Positions 34,683 through 43,770 of a stretch of 64,000 nt of DNA are shown one piece after another (position 1 is the first letter of the stretch; every line of letters begins with the position of its first letter). The notes under the pieces were generated by a model that worked only from the letters and a program-made list of their open reading frames with translations, did not search any database and was not told the origin of the DNA. The stretch covers positions 2,790,001-2,854,000 of the forward strand of contig NZ_CP117768.1 of NCBI RefSeq assembly GCF_028623165.1, given 5' to 3'. Both the position numbers and the translations under genes were made by a program. This DNA is from Nostoc sp. UHCC 0926 (lineage in GTDB: Bacteria; Cyanobacteriota; Cyanobacteriia; Cyanobacteriales; Nostocaceae).

Positions 34683-35000
34683 GCAGATAGCGTATCACAA
34701 CCTACAAAAATTGCCATATTTTTCTATATTATTTTATTGCCTGTTCAAACCCTGGCTAGAAAAAACTCTCCTATTTGAGGTGTCAAATTATAGTGAGCTT
34801 TTAGAGTTGCTAGGTAACGTAGGGTGTGCATTGGCATTGTCAGCCGATACAATCGCATTGCAGGTCAAAATACTTGTGTGTACACCTTAGCTTAAAAGGA
34901 GAGAGGAATGAAATCTTACTCCCCTTTCGTTGCAGGGAAGGGGCTGTTCTTGTTAGGTCTCTATTAAACTCAACAAGAGAAGTGCTATAAAACCTTTTAC
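34683..35000. other. Intergenic region before the second IS605-type element
   Basis: No gene seen. Bases 34903-34950 hold a member of the GGAGAGAGG...CCCCTTTCG...GGGAAGGGG repeat family also present at about 44148-44236 and 57655-57735. Confidence 0.5.
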
Positions 35001-35093
35001 CCTCAATCATCAAATTTATCAGGGTTCGCGGAAAACCCCAAGCTAAGAGCATGGGGATGGATAGCAGTCTGCGTAACGGAGTGGAGTAGACAA

Positions 35094-35516
35094 TCATTCT
35101 TTACCGCCTGACTGCCCTTTAATATAAGCCTTAACTATTTCCAATGGCGCTCCACCAGATGAAACTACGCATTTAGAATCGTGCCATAGTTTAACTTTTT
35201 CGCCCCAGTAAAACTTACCTATTTCTGACTTGTATTGTTGTCTTAAAATCCTGCTAGAAGCAGACTTAAGGGATGCCATTAAATCAGAAATATTGTTATC
35301 TGGATGTAGATTGATAAGCAGATGTACATGATCGGGTTCTCCATTAAATTCCTCAAGAATGCACTGATTAGTGTTCAATACCCGCACAAAAACAGGCTCC
35401 ATATCTGCAAGCATCGCTTCTGTAAAAACTAATCTACGAAACTTGGTTACAAAAACCATGTGTAAATGAATGTCAAAAACTACGTGCGCTCCTTTTCTTA
35501 GACTATTTCTACTCAC
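35094..35516 (-). CDS. tnpA: IS200/IS605 Y1 transposase TnpA
   Basis: HUH-superfamily single-strand DNA transposase of 140 residues. The histidine motif is PDHVHLLINL (about residues 61-70), and the catalytic tyrosine is in LEIVKAYIKGQ near residue 131. Full length is normal for this family. It is divergent from tnpB with a 64-bp gap. It could also mobilise the tnpB-only element at 6403-7805, whose right end it closely shares. Confidence 0.95.
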   Translation of the reverse strand: MSRNSLRKGAHVVFDIHLHMVFVTKFRRLVFTEAMLADMEPVFVRVLNTNQCILEEFNGEPDHVHLLINLHPDNNISDLMASLKSASSRILRQQYKSEIGKFYWGEKVKLWHDSKCVVSSGGAPLEIVKAYIKGQSGGKE

Positions 35517-35580
35517 TTCGAGTCAGTCCTCAAAACCTATGATATAGTAATGATGATAACATTTTTACGTAATTCGACTG

Positions 35581-36828
35581 ATGTTATATGGTTGCCAGCA
35601 AATACTATTAAATCCTGACAATGATCTAAGAGCAATTTTAGAGTTCTTATGTGGTGAAGCCACAAAACTTCGCAATTGCGGAACTTATTACGCACGTCAA
35701 CTTTACTTTAAGACAGGTAAAATCCCTAGCAAATTTGATTTAAATAATGAACTAGCTAGCAACATTCATTTTGCGGCAATGTACTCTCAAGCCGCCCAAC
35801 AATGTTTGATGAGTGTAGCGGAGTCATTCAAATCATTTGTGGGACTGCTTAAGGGGATAAAAAATGGGACTGTAACCCAAAAACCAAAGCTTCCGGGATA
35901 TCGAGATGGCGGGTTAAGCTTGGTCACATATCCGGCTCAAGCGATAAAACTCAAACAAGAAGGTTTGCGGTTTCCATTGGGCAGTAAGGTGAAAACATGG
36001 TTTGGTCTGGGAGAATTTTACTTACCTCTGCCTTCAAACCTTGAATACAAACAAATTAGGGAGTATCGTATTCTGCCTAGAAACGGCGAATTCTATCTTG
36101 AACTTGTCTACAAACTTCCGACTATCCAGGCTGATGTGGATTTCGGTAAATGTCTTGGTATAGACCCAGGACTCAATAATTGGTTAACCTGTGTCAGCAA
36201 TGTTGGCACATCTTTGATAGTGGATGGATTACACCTCAAAAGTTTGAACCAATGGTATAACAAACGGGTATCTGTTCTCAAGCAAAACCAACCTCAAGGT
36301 TTTTGGTCTAAACAATTGGCTCTCATCACCGAGAAGAGGAACAGACGAGTTAGGGATGCCGTCAATAAAGCTGCTCGACTGATTTTAAATCACTGTCTCA
36401 ATAACAACATAGGAACAATCGTTTTTGGATGGAATGAAGGTCAATGCCAAAATATCAATCTAGGCAGTAAGACTAATCAAAAGTTTGTGCAAATTCCTAC
36501 CGCTAGATTGAAAGATAGAATCTCTCAACTGTGCCAACAGTATGGATTAAAGTTTGAGGAAACTGAAGAAAGTTACACGAGTAAAGCGAGTTTTTTAGAC
36601 TGTGACTTGCTACCTAAATTTGGCGAAAAACCTAAAGGGTGGGAAGAGTCTGGTGATCGTGTTAACCGAGGTCTATATCGTTCTGGGGATGGTACTAAAA
36701 TCAATGCTGATGCCAATGCCGCAGCAAATATTTTAAGAAAAGTAGCGGTGAAGCTTGGGCTAGACCTGAGTAGAATCAGTAGCGGCGACTTGATAGCGCC
36801 CTTGAGAATCCGTTTCTGGATTTCTTAA
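35581..36828 (+). CDS. tnpB: RNA-guided nuclease TnpB
   Basis: A 415-residue IS605 accessory nuclease. RuvC residues are visible: Asp in GIDPGLNNWLT, Glu in IVFGWNEGQCQ and Asp in NADANAAANILRK. The usual zinc-ribbon CxxC pairs are not visible; in their place the sequence reads EETEESYTSKASFLDCD, so this belongs to a zinc-ribbon-poor TnpB branch common in cyanobacteria. The first ATG gives a somewhat short N-terminus, and I cannot exclude an upstream start. It is only distantly similar to the TnpB at 6442. Confidence 0.92.
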   Translation: MLYGCQQILLNPDNDLRAILEFLCGEATKLRNCGTYYARQLYFKTGKIPSKFDLNNELASNIHFAAMYSQAAQQCLMSVAESFKSFVGLLKGIKNGTVTQKPKLPGYRDGGLSLVTYPAQAIKLKQEGLRFPLGSKVKTWFGLGEFYLPLPSNLEYKQIREYRILPRNGEFYLELVYKLPTIQADVDFGKCLGIDPGLNNWLTCVSNVGTSLIVDGLHLKSLNQWYNKRVSVLKQNQPQGFWSKQLALITEKRNRRVRDAVNKAARLILNHCLNNNIGTIVFGWNEGQCQNINLGSKTNQKFVQIPTARLKDRISQLCQQYGLKFEETEESYTSKASFLDCDLLPKFGEKPKGWEESGDRVNRGLYRSGDGTKINADANAAANILRKVAVKLGLDLSRISSGDLIAPLRIRFWIS

Positions 36829-37023
36829 GAATCCCCATCCGCCTATGCGGTGGGGAGTATCAAAATCCTCTTTCTACTTGGTGTCTCTAGCTCCTGCCTC
36901 TTGCCTCTTGCCTCCAATTGAAACAATCGTGTTGTCAGCTACAGTTATATTCCAGGAAAGTGGGCAACAATATTGATAAATAACTAGAAATGCAGCCCTA
37001 CCTATAAAAGATGCTGCCGTTTC

Positions 37024-38715
37024 ATGAAACCTCGAATTATTGTTTGTGGCTTAGGACTTACCGGATATAAAACCTTTCGGTTGCTGAGACAGCAGGGAGC
37101 CTTCGTTGTTGGTATTCATCACCAATCTATCCCTGGCGAAACAGCAACAGATGTAATTGTTGGCGATTTACAAGCAGCTTCTACCCTAACAGCAGCCGGA
37201 ATTCAACAGGCAGACACTTTAGTAATCACTGGATCTAAAGATGCTCTGAATTTGTCTATTATGATGCAAGCGCGGGTGCTGAATCCCCAAATTCGGATTA
37301 TCAACCGTTTTTATAATACAAATTTGGGAGAGCGCCTAGATCAAAGTTTGCCAGACCACTTGAGTATGAGTGTTGTGGGATTAGTAGCACCCGTATTCAC
37401 GTTTGCAGCACTGGGAAGCCAAGCGATCGGACAAATCAAATTATTTCAGCAAACTTGGCCAATTCACGAAGAATACATTGATGAAAACCACTTCTGGAAG
37501 GGTCGAAAGCTGAGTGAATTCTGGGAAGACCGATCGCGGATGCTGATTTATTACTTGCCAGTAAAAGGTGAGATGGATTTGGTGTCAGCTGTAATATCTG
37601 GACAAGAGATACAAGTAGGCGATCGCTTAATTGTTGGCACCCAACCCCGTATCCGTTCTCCTCGGAGATCATTGATTAAAAAACTGCTGAAAGTCCTGAC
37701 TAATATTAGGCTGTTTCAGCAACATGGGCGATCGGTAGTGCTGGGTGCTATTGCACTATTGGCGGTTATTGCGATTGCTACATTCACCTATATGTCGGCT
37801 GAGTTGAGTTTGTCTCCTGTCGATGCTCTATATTTTTCTGTAGGCATGATTACGGGAGCGGGTGGTAATGACAAAGTAGTAGAAAATGCTCCTAACAGTA
37901 TTAAGCTATTTACCGTTGTGATGATGCTGGTTGGGGCAGTGGTGATTGGTATTTGGTATGCAATGCTCACCGATTTTGTCTTGGGAAGCCGCTTTAAGCA
38001 ATTTTGGGATGCAGCCCGAATTCCCCAGCGATATCACTACATTGTCTGTGGCTTGAGTGGTATTGGGGTGAGAATTGTCCAGCAACTCCACGCCAGCGGA
38101 TATGAAGTTGTAGTAGTTGAACCCGACTCCAACAACAAATATATCAACACCGCCCGTGAACTCGGTATCCCCGTCATTCAAGGTGATGCCAGCTTTCGCA
38201 CAATACTCAAAGCCAGCAATATAGAGTCTGCCGCCGCAGTGCTTGCTGTTACTAACAATGATGCTACCAATCTGGAAATTGCCCTCAAAGCCAAAGGCTT
38301 GACACCCAACATTCCAGTGATTGTTCATTATGCCGATCCCGATTTTGCCGGCATAGCACAACAGCTATTTGGCTTCGAGGCTGTACTGAGTCCAGCTGAA
38401 CTAGCGGCCCCAGCTTTTGCCGCTGCTGCACTAGGGGGACGCATCCTCGGTAATGGCATCACAGCCGATAGTCTTTGGGTGGCTTTTGCAACTGTGATTA
38501 CACCTTCACACGTCTTTTGTGGTCAGTGGGTGAAAGATGTAGCCATGTCTACTGATTGTGTACCTTTATACTTAGAAAAAAATCACCAAATCCATCATGG
38601 CTGGGATTTATTAGAAAATTGCCTCAGTGTTGGCGATGTTTTATATATGACGATGCCAGCAACGCGGCTATATCAATTGTGGCGGGACGAGCGAGTTTGC
38701 GAATCACACACTTAA
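37024..38715 (+). CDS. Two-RCK (TrkA-N) ion-channel-like membrane protein
   Basis: A 563-residue protein. The N-terminal NAD-binding TrkA-N domain (VCGLGLTGYKTFRLL) is followed by a two-helix pore domain (about residues 235-325) and a second TrkA-N domain (VCGLSGIGVRIVQQL, VIQGDASFRTIL). This is the order of bacterial RCK-gated potassium channels. The segment where TVGYGD is expected reads MITGAGGND, so the canonical potassium filter is missing. Either the family conducts another ion or has become a sensor. The start MKPRIIVCGL begins directly in the Rossmann fold. Confidence 0.88.
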   Translation: MKPRIIVCGLGLTGYKTFRLLRQQGAFVVGIHHQSIPGETATDVIVGDLQAASTLTAAGIQQADTLVITGSKDALNLSIMMQARVLNPQIRIINRFYNTNLGERLDQSLPDHLSMSVVGLVAPVFTFAALGSQAIGQIKLFQQTWPIHEEYIDENHFWKGRKLSEFWEDRSRMLIYYLPVKGEMDLVSAVISGQEIQVGDRLIVGTQPRIRSPRRSLIKKLLKVLTNIRLFQQHGRSVVLGAIALLAVIAIATFTYMSAELSLSPVDALYFSVGMITGAGGNDKVVENAPNSIKLFTVVMMLVGAVVIGIWYAMLTDFVLGSRFKQFWDAARIPQRYHYIVCGLSGIGVRIVQQLHASGYEVVVVEPDSNNKYINTARELGIPVIQGDASFRTILKASNIESAAAVLAVTNNDATNLEIALKAKGLTPNIPVIVHYADPDFAGIAQQLFGFEAVLSPAELAAPAFAAAALGGRILGNGITADSLWVAFATVITPSHVFCGQWVKDVAMSTDCVPLYLEKNHQIHHGWDLLENCLSVGDVLYMTMPATRLYQLWRDERVCESHT

Positions 38716-38760
38716 GGCGATCGCAGCGCCAACATCTTTTCTAGAAGACGCTTTGAGAGT

Positions 38761-38821
38761 AGGGGTACAGCTTTTGAATTTCGCGAAGCGACTTGACACC
38801 GATGAGCAATGCTGTGCCCCT
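38761..38821. repeat. 61-bp element with AGGGGTACAGC/GCTGTGCCCCT ends
   Basis: An imperfect 11-bp terminal inverted repeat. The segment CTTGACACCGATGAGC resembles the right end of the longer MITE at 43771-43987. It abuts the stop codon of the next minus-strand gene. Confidence 0.5.
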
Positions 38822-39263
38822 ATGGTGTGTTAGTTAAATCAGTTGGTTTATTAAAAACTTCTAAAATCTGTCGGCAAATCTGTTTGAGCTTATCCCCAAT
38901 TTCACCAGAAGGCAAAGACGCGCCGACAATACTCCAATTTTCTACCGTAGAAAGTCGCCACGCCTCGCCGCGATGATCAAATCCAGCTACCTGCACGCCG
39001 ATCGCCCGGCATGAGTTATTGATGGGATCTTGATAAAATCGAATTTGAATTAAAATACTGCGACTTCGCCAAGATTTGCTAATACCAGGAAAGTGAAAGC
39101 CAATGTCTATAGAGTCTGGATCGACTAACTGCCTGGTTTCCGGGTCATTTTTCCAGGGTTTGAGATCAGATTTGGCATCAGGAAACTCGAATTTGAACAA
39201 ATTAACCACCGTAGCAATGTTGCTGGCGAGTTCAAGGTTCGTTGCCTGTTCAGCTGCGTTCAC
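38820..39263 (-). CDS. Conserved hypothetical protein, 147 aa
   Basis: A soluble alpha/beta protein with no signal peptide. It starts with a helix (EQATNLELASNIATVVNLFK) and has a core beta region (RSILIQIRFYQDP, CRAIGVQVAGFDHRGEAWRL) and a C-terminal helix (GDKLKQICRQILEVF). I do not recognise a named family. Codon use is like its neighbours, so the gene looks native. Confidence 0.7.
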   Translation of the reverse strand: MNAAEQATNLELASNIATVVNLFKFEFPDAKSDLKPWKNDPETRQLVDPDSIDIGFHFPGISKSWRSRSILIQIRFYQDPINNSCRAIGVQVAGFDHRGEAWRLSTVENWSIVGASLPSGEIGDKLKQICRQILEVFNKPTDLTNTP

Positions 39264-40108
39264 TAAAAAACACTCCTATATTGCATCGGCATCTTCGGGG
39301 ATGTGAAGACAGAAAAACCGCCAGAAGGCTTATATCATTGGTGTTTCAGCTTATCAAGACCTTTGAAATTTAGCAACTCTAAATCATACTTCCCTAACAA
39401 TCATTGTTACTAAACAGATGCCAAAAATCGCTTCTTGTTGGGACTGGCTAACACCTCTTAAGTAATTATACTTAAAAATTCCTTAAAAGCAGATGAAACT
39501 CTGCCCTTTGTAAAAAATATCAAAATTTTCTGCAAAATCCTTGGCTGACAAGAATCCCCAGTCAGTTCTACTTCAGAAAACTGAAGGCTATGAATCAATA
39601 CGGTTCACTTAAGAAAATTGTAGGTTGGGTAGAACGAAGTGAAACCCAACAAAGTCACGGAAGTGTTGGGTTTCGTTCCTTAACCCAACCTACGCAGAAG
39701 TTGAGTTTTAGGCTTAACCCAAGCGTATTGAAGCGACACCTTTGGCTCAGGAGGTTTCAGAAGGCTTTGGGTATGGCTTGGTCACTGGAATCATCGGGCG
39801 ATAAACATAAAAGCAAGGTAATTGAAGGTAGCGACTTATGTGGTAAAGCCTTGTGGCAATGGGTTTTTACTATAATTGAACCCAAAAATTACGCCTTAGC
39901 GATCGCATAGTACACGTTGGGCGAACTACTAGATACTGAGAAAGCCGCCGGCCACCCAGTAAAATTAGTGAGGATGAAAGTTGCAGCCAAGCAGCACGGT
40001 TACTATTTAGAAAATTGGTTAAAAGTTGACTAGAGTGAACGATAAATTGCGCTAGCGATCTAAAATGACACTGGTAATCGGTAAACAAAAAGCAATTAAG
40101 TTCAGTGT
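39264..40108. other. Long intergenic region with a large inverted repeat
   Basis: No gene is supported; a 106-codon plus frame at 39590 is made of repeat sequence. It holds the GTAGGTTGGG inverted repeat (39620-39693) and a TAACCCAAGCGTATTGAA repeat at 39714, shared with 28855. The psbQ promoter must lie near its end. Confidence 0.5.
39620..39693. repeat. 74-bp inverted repeat, GTAGGTTGGG family
   Basis: GTAGGTTGGGTAGAACGAAG mirrors CGTTCCTTAACCCAACCTAC, with an inner pair GAAACCCAAC/GTTGGGTTTC. This long hairpin is of a type widely dispersed in Nostoc genomes. Confidence 0.8.
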
Positions 40109-40564
40109 ATGGCGCGTCAACGCTCGATTTTTTCATTTGTTCTAGTATTATTGGCCACATTTCTCATTAGTTGTGGCGGTCCTGGTGTCGCGGTGGCACC
40201 TCCAACTTACACAGCAACGCAACTTGAAAGAATTCAGGCATACGTTCCTGAAATTCAGGCTGTACGCGATCGCTCACAAGAGTTGAAAACCCTGATCCAA
40301 AGAGGTGATTGGATCAACGTGCGTAACTTTATACATGGCCCGGTAACAGAAGCAAGGCTGAACCTGACTTATGTCACTCCCAACCTTCTACCCAAAGACC
40401 AATCCACAGCACGTCAAATAACGCGAGATTTGTTTAACGACCTGGTTAAACTTGATAGAGCTACTAGTGCTGGCAATCCTCAAATTGCCTTGAGTAACTC
40501 CCAAGCTGCTTTCGCAGACATTGACAAATTCCTCGATCTGCTTCCTAGAGCAGAAGAGAGTTAG
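40109..40564 (+). CDS. psbQ: Photosystem II lipoprotein PsbQ (CyanoQ)
   Basis: A 151-residue thylakoid lumen lipoprotein that stabilises the oxygen-evolving side of photosystem II. The signal peptide ends with lipobox LISC, Cys22. The mature part is the four-helix PsbQ bundle: LERIQAYVPEIQAVRDRSQE, DWINVRNFIHGPVTEARLNL, ARQITRDLFNDLVKLDRA and FADIDKFLDLLP. Length and helix order match cyanobacterial PsbQ. It is monocistronic by spacing; a palindromic repeat follows the stop. Confidence 0.93.
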   Translation: MARQRSIFSFVLVLLATFLISCGGPGVAVAPPTYTATQLERIQAYVPEIQAVRDRSQELKTLIQRGDWINVRNFIHGPVTEARLNLTYVTPNLLPKDQSTARQITRDLFNDLVKLDRATSAGNPQIALSNSQAAFADIDKFLDLLPRAEES

Positions 40565-40577
40565 GAGTTAAGAGTAG

Positions 40578-40597
40578 AGACGCGATTAATCGCGTCT
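40578..40597. repeat. Palindrome AGACGCGATTAATCGCGTCT, copy 1
   Basis: A perfect 20-bp palindrome 14 bp after psbQ. Two more copies lie at 48201-48220 and 48237-48256, also near TTAGGAGTTA-type sequence. A dispersed repeat; it could serve as a terminator stem. Confidence 0.75.
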
Positions 40598-40676
40598 GTT
40601 AGGAGTTAAGAGTTTTAAATTTTTAACTCCTAACTTCTAAATTCTAACTTCTCATTTCTAACTCTAAGTACAAATC

Positions 40677-41846
40677 ATGAATGTAGTTATTATCGGTTGT
40701 GGTGTAGTTGGGGCTGCGATCGCCTATGAACTGAGTCAAGTAAAAGGGCTAAAAATCACGGTTTGCGATCGACAACCACCAGCACAAGCTTCCACGGGCG
40801 CTGCACTTGGCGTTTTGATGGGCGCAATCAGCCAAAAAATTAAGGGCAAAGCTTGGCAGATGCGACAAACTAGCATCCAACGCTATGAAACTTTGATTCC
40901 TGAACTAGAAGCTTTAACAGGTCGCAAAATCCCTTTTAATCGCCAGGGAATTCTCATGCTTTTATCTGATCTTCCCTTGAATACGGGGGTTGGGGGAATC
41001 TCAGCATGGGAAAAACTAGTAGAAATTCGCCACTCTCAAGGCTGGCATTTAGAAATTTGGGACATTGCTAAAATCCAGAATATGTGTCCTCAAGTTGATG
41101 TCTACGACGGGCTGCGTCTACACGAAAAAATTACTAGCGCTGTCTATTCTCCTCAAGACCGTCAACTTGATCCAACTGCCCTCACATTAGCTTTAGTTGA
41201 GGCTGCCCAGCAAAATGGTGTAACTTTCAAATTTGGTGTGACTGTTTTGGATGCCCAAACCTCACCACCTGAGTCTTCCCCCCAATTTTGCGTTCAACTT
41301 GAGACTACAGAAGGAAAAATAGCCGCTGATTGGTTTGTAGTCGCAGCAGGGCTAGGTTCAACACCATTGACAGCAAAATTAAATCAGATAATTGATATCC
41401 GTCCTGTGCTTGGGCAAGCATTGCAACTACGTGTAGGGCATCCATTAGGCAATCCTGACTTCCAGCCAGCGATTACAGGTAACGATGTCCATATTATTCC
41501 TGTGGGCGGTGGAGATTATTGGGTGGGTGCAACAGTGGAATTTCCCAGCAATGAAAATGAGATACCACCAAATCAAGAACTGCTGGAATCTGCTAGAGAA
41601 CAAGCGATCGCATTTTGCCCAGAGTTAGCCACAGCAACTATTATCCGCACTTGGTCGGGGTTACGTCCCCGTCCTGAAGGACGCCCAGCCCCAGTTATTG
41701 GTAAGTTGTCAGGGTTTAGTAATGTCCTCCTAGCTACCGGACACTACCGCAACGGCGTTTTACTTGCACCCGCCACAGCTTATGCAATTCGTGAGATGAT
41801 TATTCCTCAGGGAGTGGGTAATGGGGATGAGGGAGCAGGGGGATGA
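40677..41846 (+). CDS. FAD-dependent oxidoreductase (DAO/glycine-oxidase-like)
   Basis: A 389-residue DAO-family flavoprotein. The N-terminal dinucleotide motif GCGVVGAAIAYEL lies at about residues 7-19. TGAALGVLMGAISQK, the central VVAAGLGSTPL and the C-terminal WSGLRPRPEGRPAPVIG and VLLATGHYRNGVLLAPATA are typical of glycine oxidase/ThiO-like enzymes that oxidise amines with oxygen. The conserved GHYRNG favours a ThiO relation, but the ThiG fusion known in some cyanobacteria is not present, so I give no symbol. The last residues (GVGNGDEGAGG) come from a G-rich repeat that has extended the gene. Confidence 0.88.
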   Translation: MNVVIIGCGVVGAAIAYELSQVKGLKITVCDRQPPAQASTGAALGVLMGAISQKIKGKAWQMRQTSIQRYETLIPELEALTGRKIPFNRQGILMLLSDLPLNTGVGGISAWEKLVEIRHSQGWHLEIWDIAKIQNMCPQVDVYDGLRLHEKITSAVYSPQDRQLDPTALTLALVEAAQQNGVTFKFGVTVLDAQTSPPESSPQFCVQLETTEGKIAADWFVVAAGLGSTPLTAKLNQIIDIRPVLGQALQLRVGHPLGNPDFQPAITGNDVHIIPVGGGDYWVGATVEFPSNENEIPPNQELLESAREQAIAFCPELATATIIRTWSGLRPRPEGRPAPVIGKLSGFSNVLLATGHYRNGVLLAPATAYAIREMIIPQGVGNGDEGAGG

Positions 41847-42090
41847 GGGGGCAGGGGGGCAGGGGGGAGCAGGGGGAGAAAGAAAATAACTAATACTCAA
41901 TACTTCGACGTCGGCTCCATCGAGCGTTCGCGTAGCGTCTCGTAGAGAAGTCAAGATGCTCAGTACAAGTGCCCAATACCCAATGCCCAATGCCCCATGC
42001 CCCATGCCCAATGCCTAATGCCTAATGCCCAATGACGCCAGTTACTTCAACGGAGGGAACCTCCGCAACGCACTGGCTCCCCAATGCCCA
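41840..42090. repeat. G-rich run and ATGCCCA heptanucleotide tandem repeats
   Basis: A GGGGGCAGGG-type run is followed at about 41965-42035 by about ten copies of ATGCCCA or ATGCCTA. This is the short tandem heptamer (STRR) class known from heterocystous cyanobacteria. A dispersed block (GGAGGGAACCTCCGCAACGC) follows. Confidence 0.85.
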
Positions 42091-42107
42091 ATCCATAGGA
42101 AAATAGC

Positions 42108-42959
42108 GTGTCAATAACAGAACATAAAATCAATGTAGATTCACTGGAATGGTTTTATCGCGAATCTTTACCAATCGGTAGAACTGACTTAGCGCCTGTG
42201 TTGTTGCTACACGGCTTAGTTTCACAAAGTTATAGTTGGCGTAATATTATACCTGCTTTAGCGAATCAGGGTACAAGAGCGATCGCTCCAGATTGGATTG
42301 GTTATGGCAATTCTTTAAAACCAGAAAAACGAGATTTTGCTTACACTCCCGATGCTTTTATTACAGCTTTAGAAGGATTTATCAAAGCCCTAGAAATTGA
42401 ACATTTTTCTTTAGTTGTACAAGGCTTTTTAGGTTCTGTAGGACTACAATATGCCTTGCGTCACCCAGAACAAATTGCTAATTTAGCTATCTTAAATACA
42501 CCAATTTCAACTGCTGCTAAATTACCCTGGAAAATTAAACAAATGGGTTTACCTTTGGTAGGTGAAGTCATGACCCAAGACCCCCTATTAGTTGACCGGA
42601 CGCTAGAAGGTGGTAGCCGTTATCGCATCGGAGATAAGGATTTAGATATTTATCGCAAACCATTTTTGAAAGCTTCTGCATCTGGTCGAAGTCTCTTATC
42701 AAGTATTCGCAATTTACAACTTGATTCAGCAATGACAGAAATCGAATCTGGCTTTAAAGAATGGCAACAGCCAATTCTGGTTCAATGGGGGATGATTGAC
42801 CCTTGGTTATCTGTAGACATTGCCCAAAATTTTACAGATTCTGCACCAAATGCCGAATTAATAAAACTTAATAACGTTGGACATTATCCTCAAGAACACT
42901 ACCACGAGGCGATTTTGGAAGACCTTTTACCCTTTGTGCGTCGCAAAGATACACATTGA
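42108..42959 (+). CDS. Alpha/beta-hydrolase-fold protein lacking the usual nucleophile
   Basis: A 283-residue protein laid out like haloalkane dehalogenases and related hydrolases: LLLHGLVSQ (oxyanion side, 32-40), PDWIGYGNS (61-69), the nucleophile-elbow position VVQGFLGS (103-110), WGMIDPW (acid Asp) and VGHYPQE (catalytic His). At the elbow Gly106 replaces the Ser, Asp or Cys nucleophile. The fold is certain, catalysis is doubtful. I have a memory of similar VVQGF-type elbows in cyanobacterial and plastid homologs, which would make this a family trait rather than damage. Confidence 0.88.
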   Translation: MSITEHKINVDSLEWFYRESLPIGRTDLAPVLLLHGLVSQSYSWRNIIPALANQGTRAIAPDWIGYGNSLKPEKRDFAYTPDAFITALEGFIKALEIEHFSLVVQGFLGSVGLQYALRHPEQIANLAILNTPISTAAKLPWKIKQMGLPLVGEVMTQDPLLVDRTLEGGSRYRIGDKDLDIYRKPFLKASASGRSLLSSIRNLQLDSAMTEIESGFKEWQQPILVQWGMIDPWLSVDIAQNFTDSAPNAELIKLNNVGHYPQEHYHEAILEDLLPFVRRKDTH

Positions 42960-43157
42960 CAATATCTCTTTGGCAAAAATCGATATTATAAAAATGAAAC
43001 CACAGATAAATACCGATGAATTATCTGTATTTATCTGTCGTAAAGAAATAAGTTCTGGATTTTTGCTAGATTTATAAATGTTATCCTACCTGCATTTGTG
43101 AACTTTTTATTACCATTAAAAATACATCACAACCACAAGTAAAGGAGATTAAGACTT

Positions 43158-43739
43158 ATGGCTTATTCATGGTTTAAAGCCTTTCATATTGTCGGATTTG
43201 TAGTCTGGTTCGCTGGTTTGTTCTACCTAGTACGTCTTTTTATCTATCACGTTGAAGCTAATCAAGAACCTGAACCAGCACGAACGATACTGAAAAATCA
43301 GTATCAAATTATGGAAAAGCGCCTCTACTCTATTATCACTAACCCAGGAATGTTCGTGACGATCGCAATGGCTATCGGTTTATTAAGCACTGAACCGGAC
43401 GTTTTAAAAGAGGGTTGGTTGCATATCAAACTGCTGTTTGTTGCCATTTTAATCGGTTATCATCATTACTGCGCTCGGCTGATGAAGAAGTTAGCAATAG
43501 ATGAATGTGGCTGGAATAGTCAGCAATTACGTGCTTTAAATGAAGCACCTACAGTTATGTTAGTAGCGATCGTCCTGCTGGCTGTATTTAAGAACAATCT
43601 ACCTACAGATATCGCTGCCTGGGCTATTTTTGCCATGATTATTTTGATGGCAGTCACTATTCAGCTTTACGCCAAAAAACGCAGGCAGGATAAAGAGAAG
43701 CTGACGGCAGAAATAGGGCAACCACAAGAACAAAGTTAG
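43158..43739 (+). CDS. hemJ: Protoporphyrinogen IX oxidase HemJ
   Basis: A 193-residue integral membrane enzyme that oxidises protoporphyrinogen IX, serving both haem and chlorophyll synthesis. Family marks are AFHIVGFVVWFAGLFYLVRL near the start (haem-ligand His10), MEKRLYSIITNPGMF, HIKLLFVAILIGYHHY and LRALNEAPTVMLVAIVLL. Four hydrophobic helices are predicted. A strong ribosome site AAGGAG lies at 43141, 12 bp before the ATG. Confidence 0.96.
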   Translation: MAYSWFKAFHIVGFVVWFAGLFYLVRLFIYHVEANQEPEPARTILKNQYQIMEKRLYSIITNPGMFVTIAMAIGLLSTEPDVLKEGWLHIKLLFVAILIGYHHYCARLMKKLAIDECGWNSQQLRALNEAPTVMLVAIVLLAVFKNNLPTDIAAWAIFAMIILMAVTIQLYAKKRRQDKEKLTAEIGQPQEQS

Positions 43740-43770
43740 ACAAAATTGCCTGGAATGTCTCCCACAAATT

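Larger units (their letters stand above)
35001..36863. mobile_element. IS605-type element with divergent tnpA and tnpB
   Basis: A complete element. The right-end hairpin AATCCCCATCC...GGTGGGGAGTATCAA ends at 36863 and matches the right end of the tnpB element at 6403. The left end is less certain: TTAC at 34997-35000 could be the target motif, and CCCCAAGCTAAGAGCATGGGG at 35036-35056 is a left-end hairpin candidate. Both genes are intact, so it may be active. The omega-RNA guide would be AATCCTCTTTCTACTTGG. Confidence 0.75.

Noticed and set aside
34840..35097. 85-aa frame on the minus strand
   Set aside because: It covers the left end of the IS605-type element and a dispersed repeat; no protein features.
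39590..39910. 106-aa frame on the plus strand
   Set aside because: Built from the GTAGGTTGGG inverted repeat and another dispersed repeat.
40677..41846. Assigning thiO to the FAD oxidoreductase
   Set aside because: Motifs fit the wider glycine-oxidase group, but no thiamine gene is nearby and no ThiG fusion is present.
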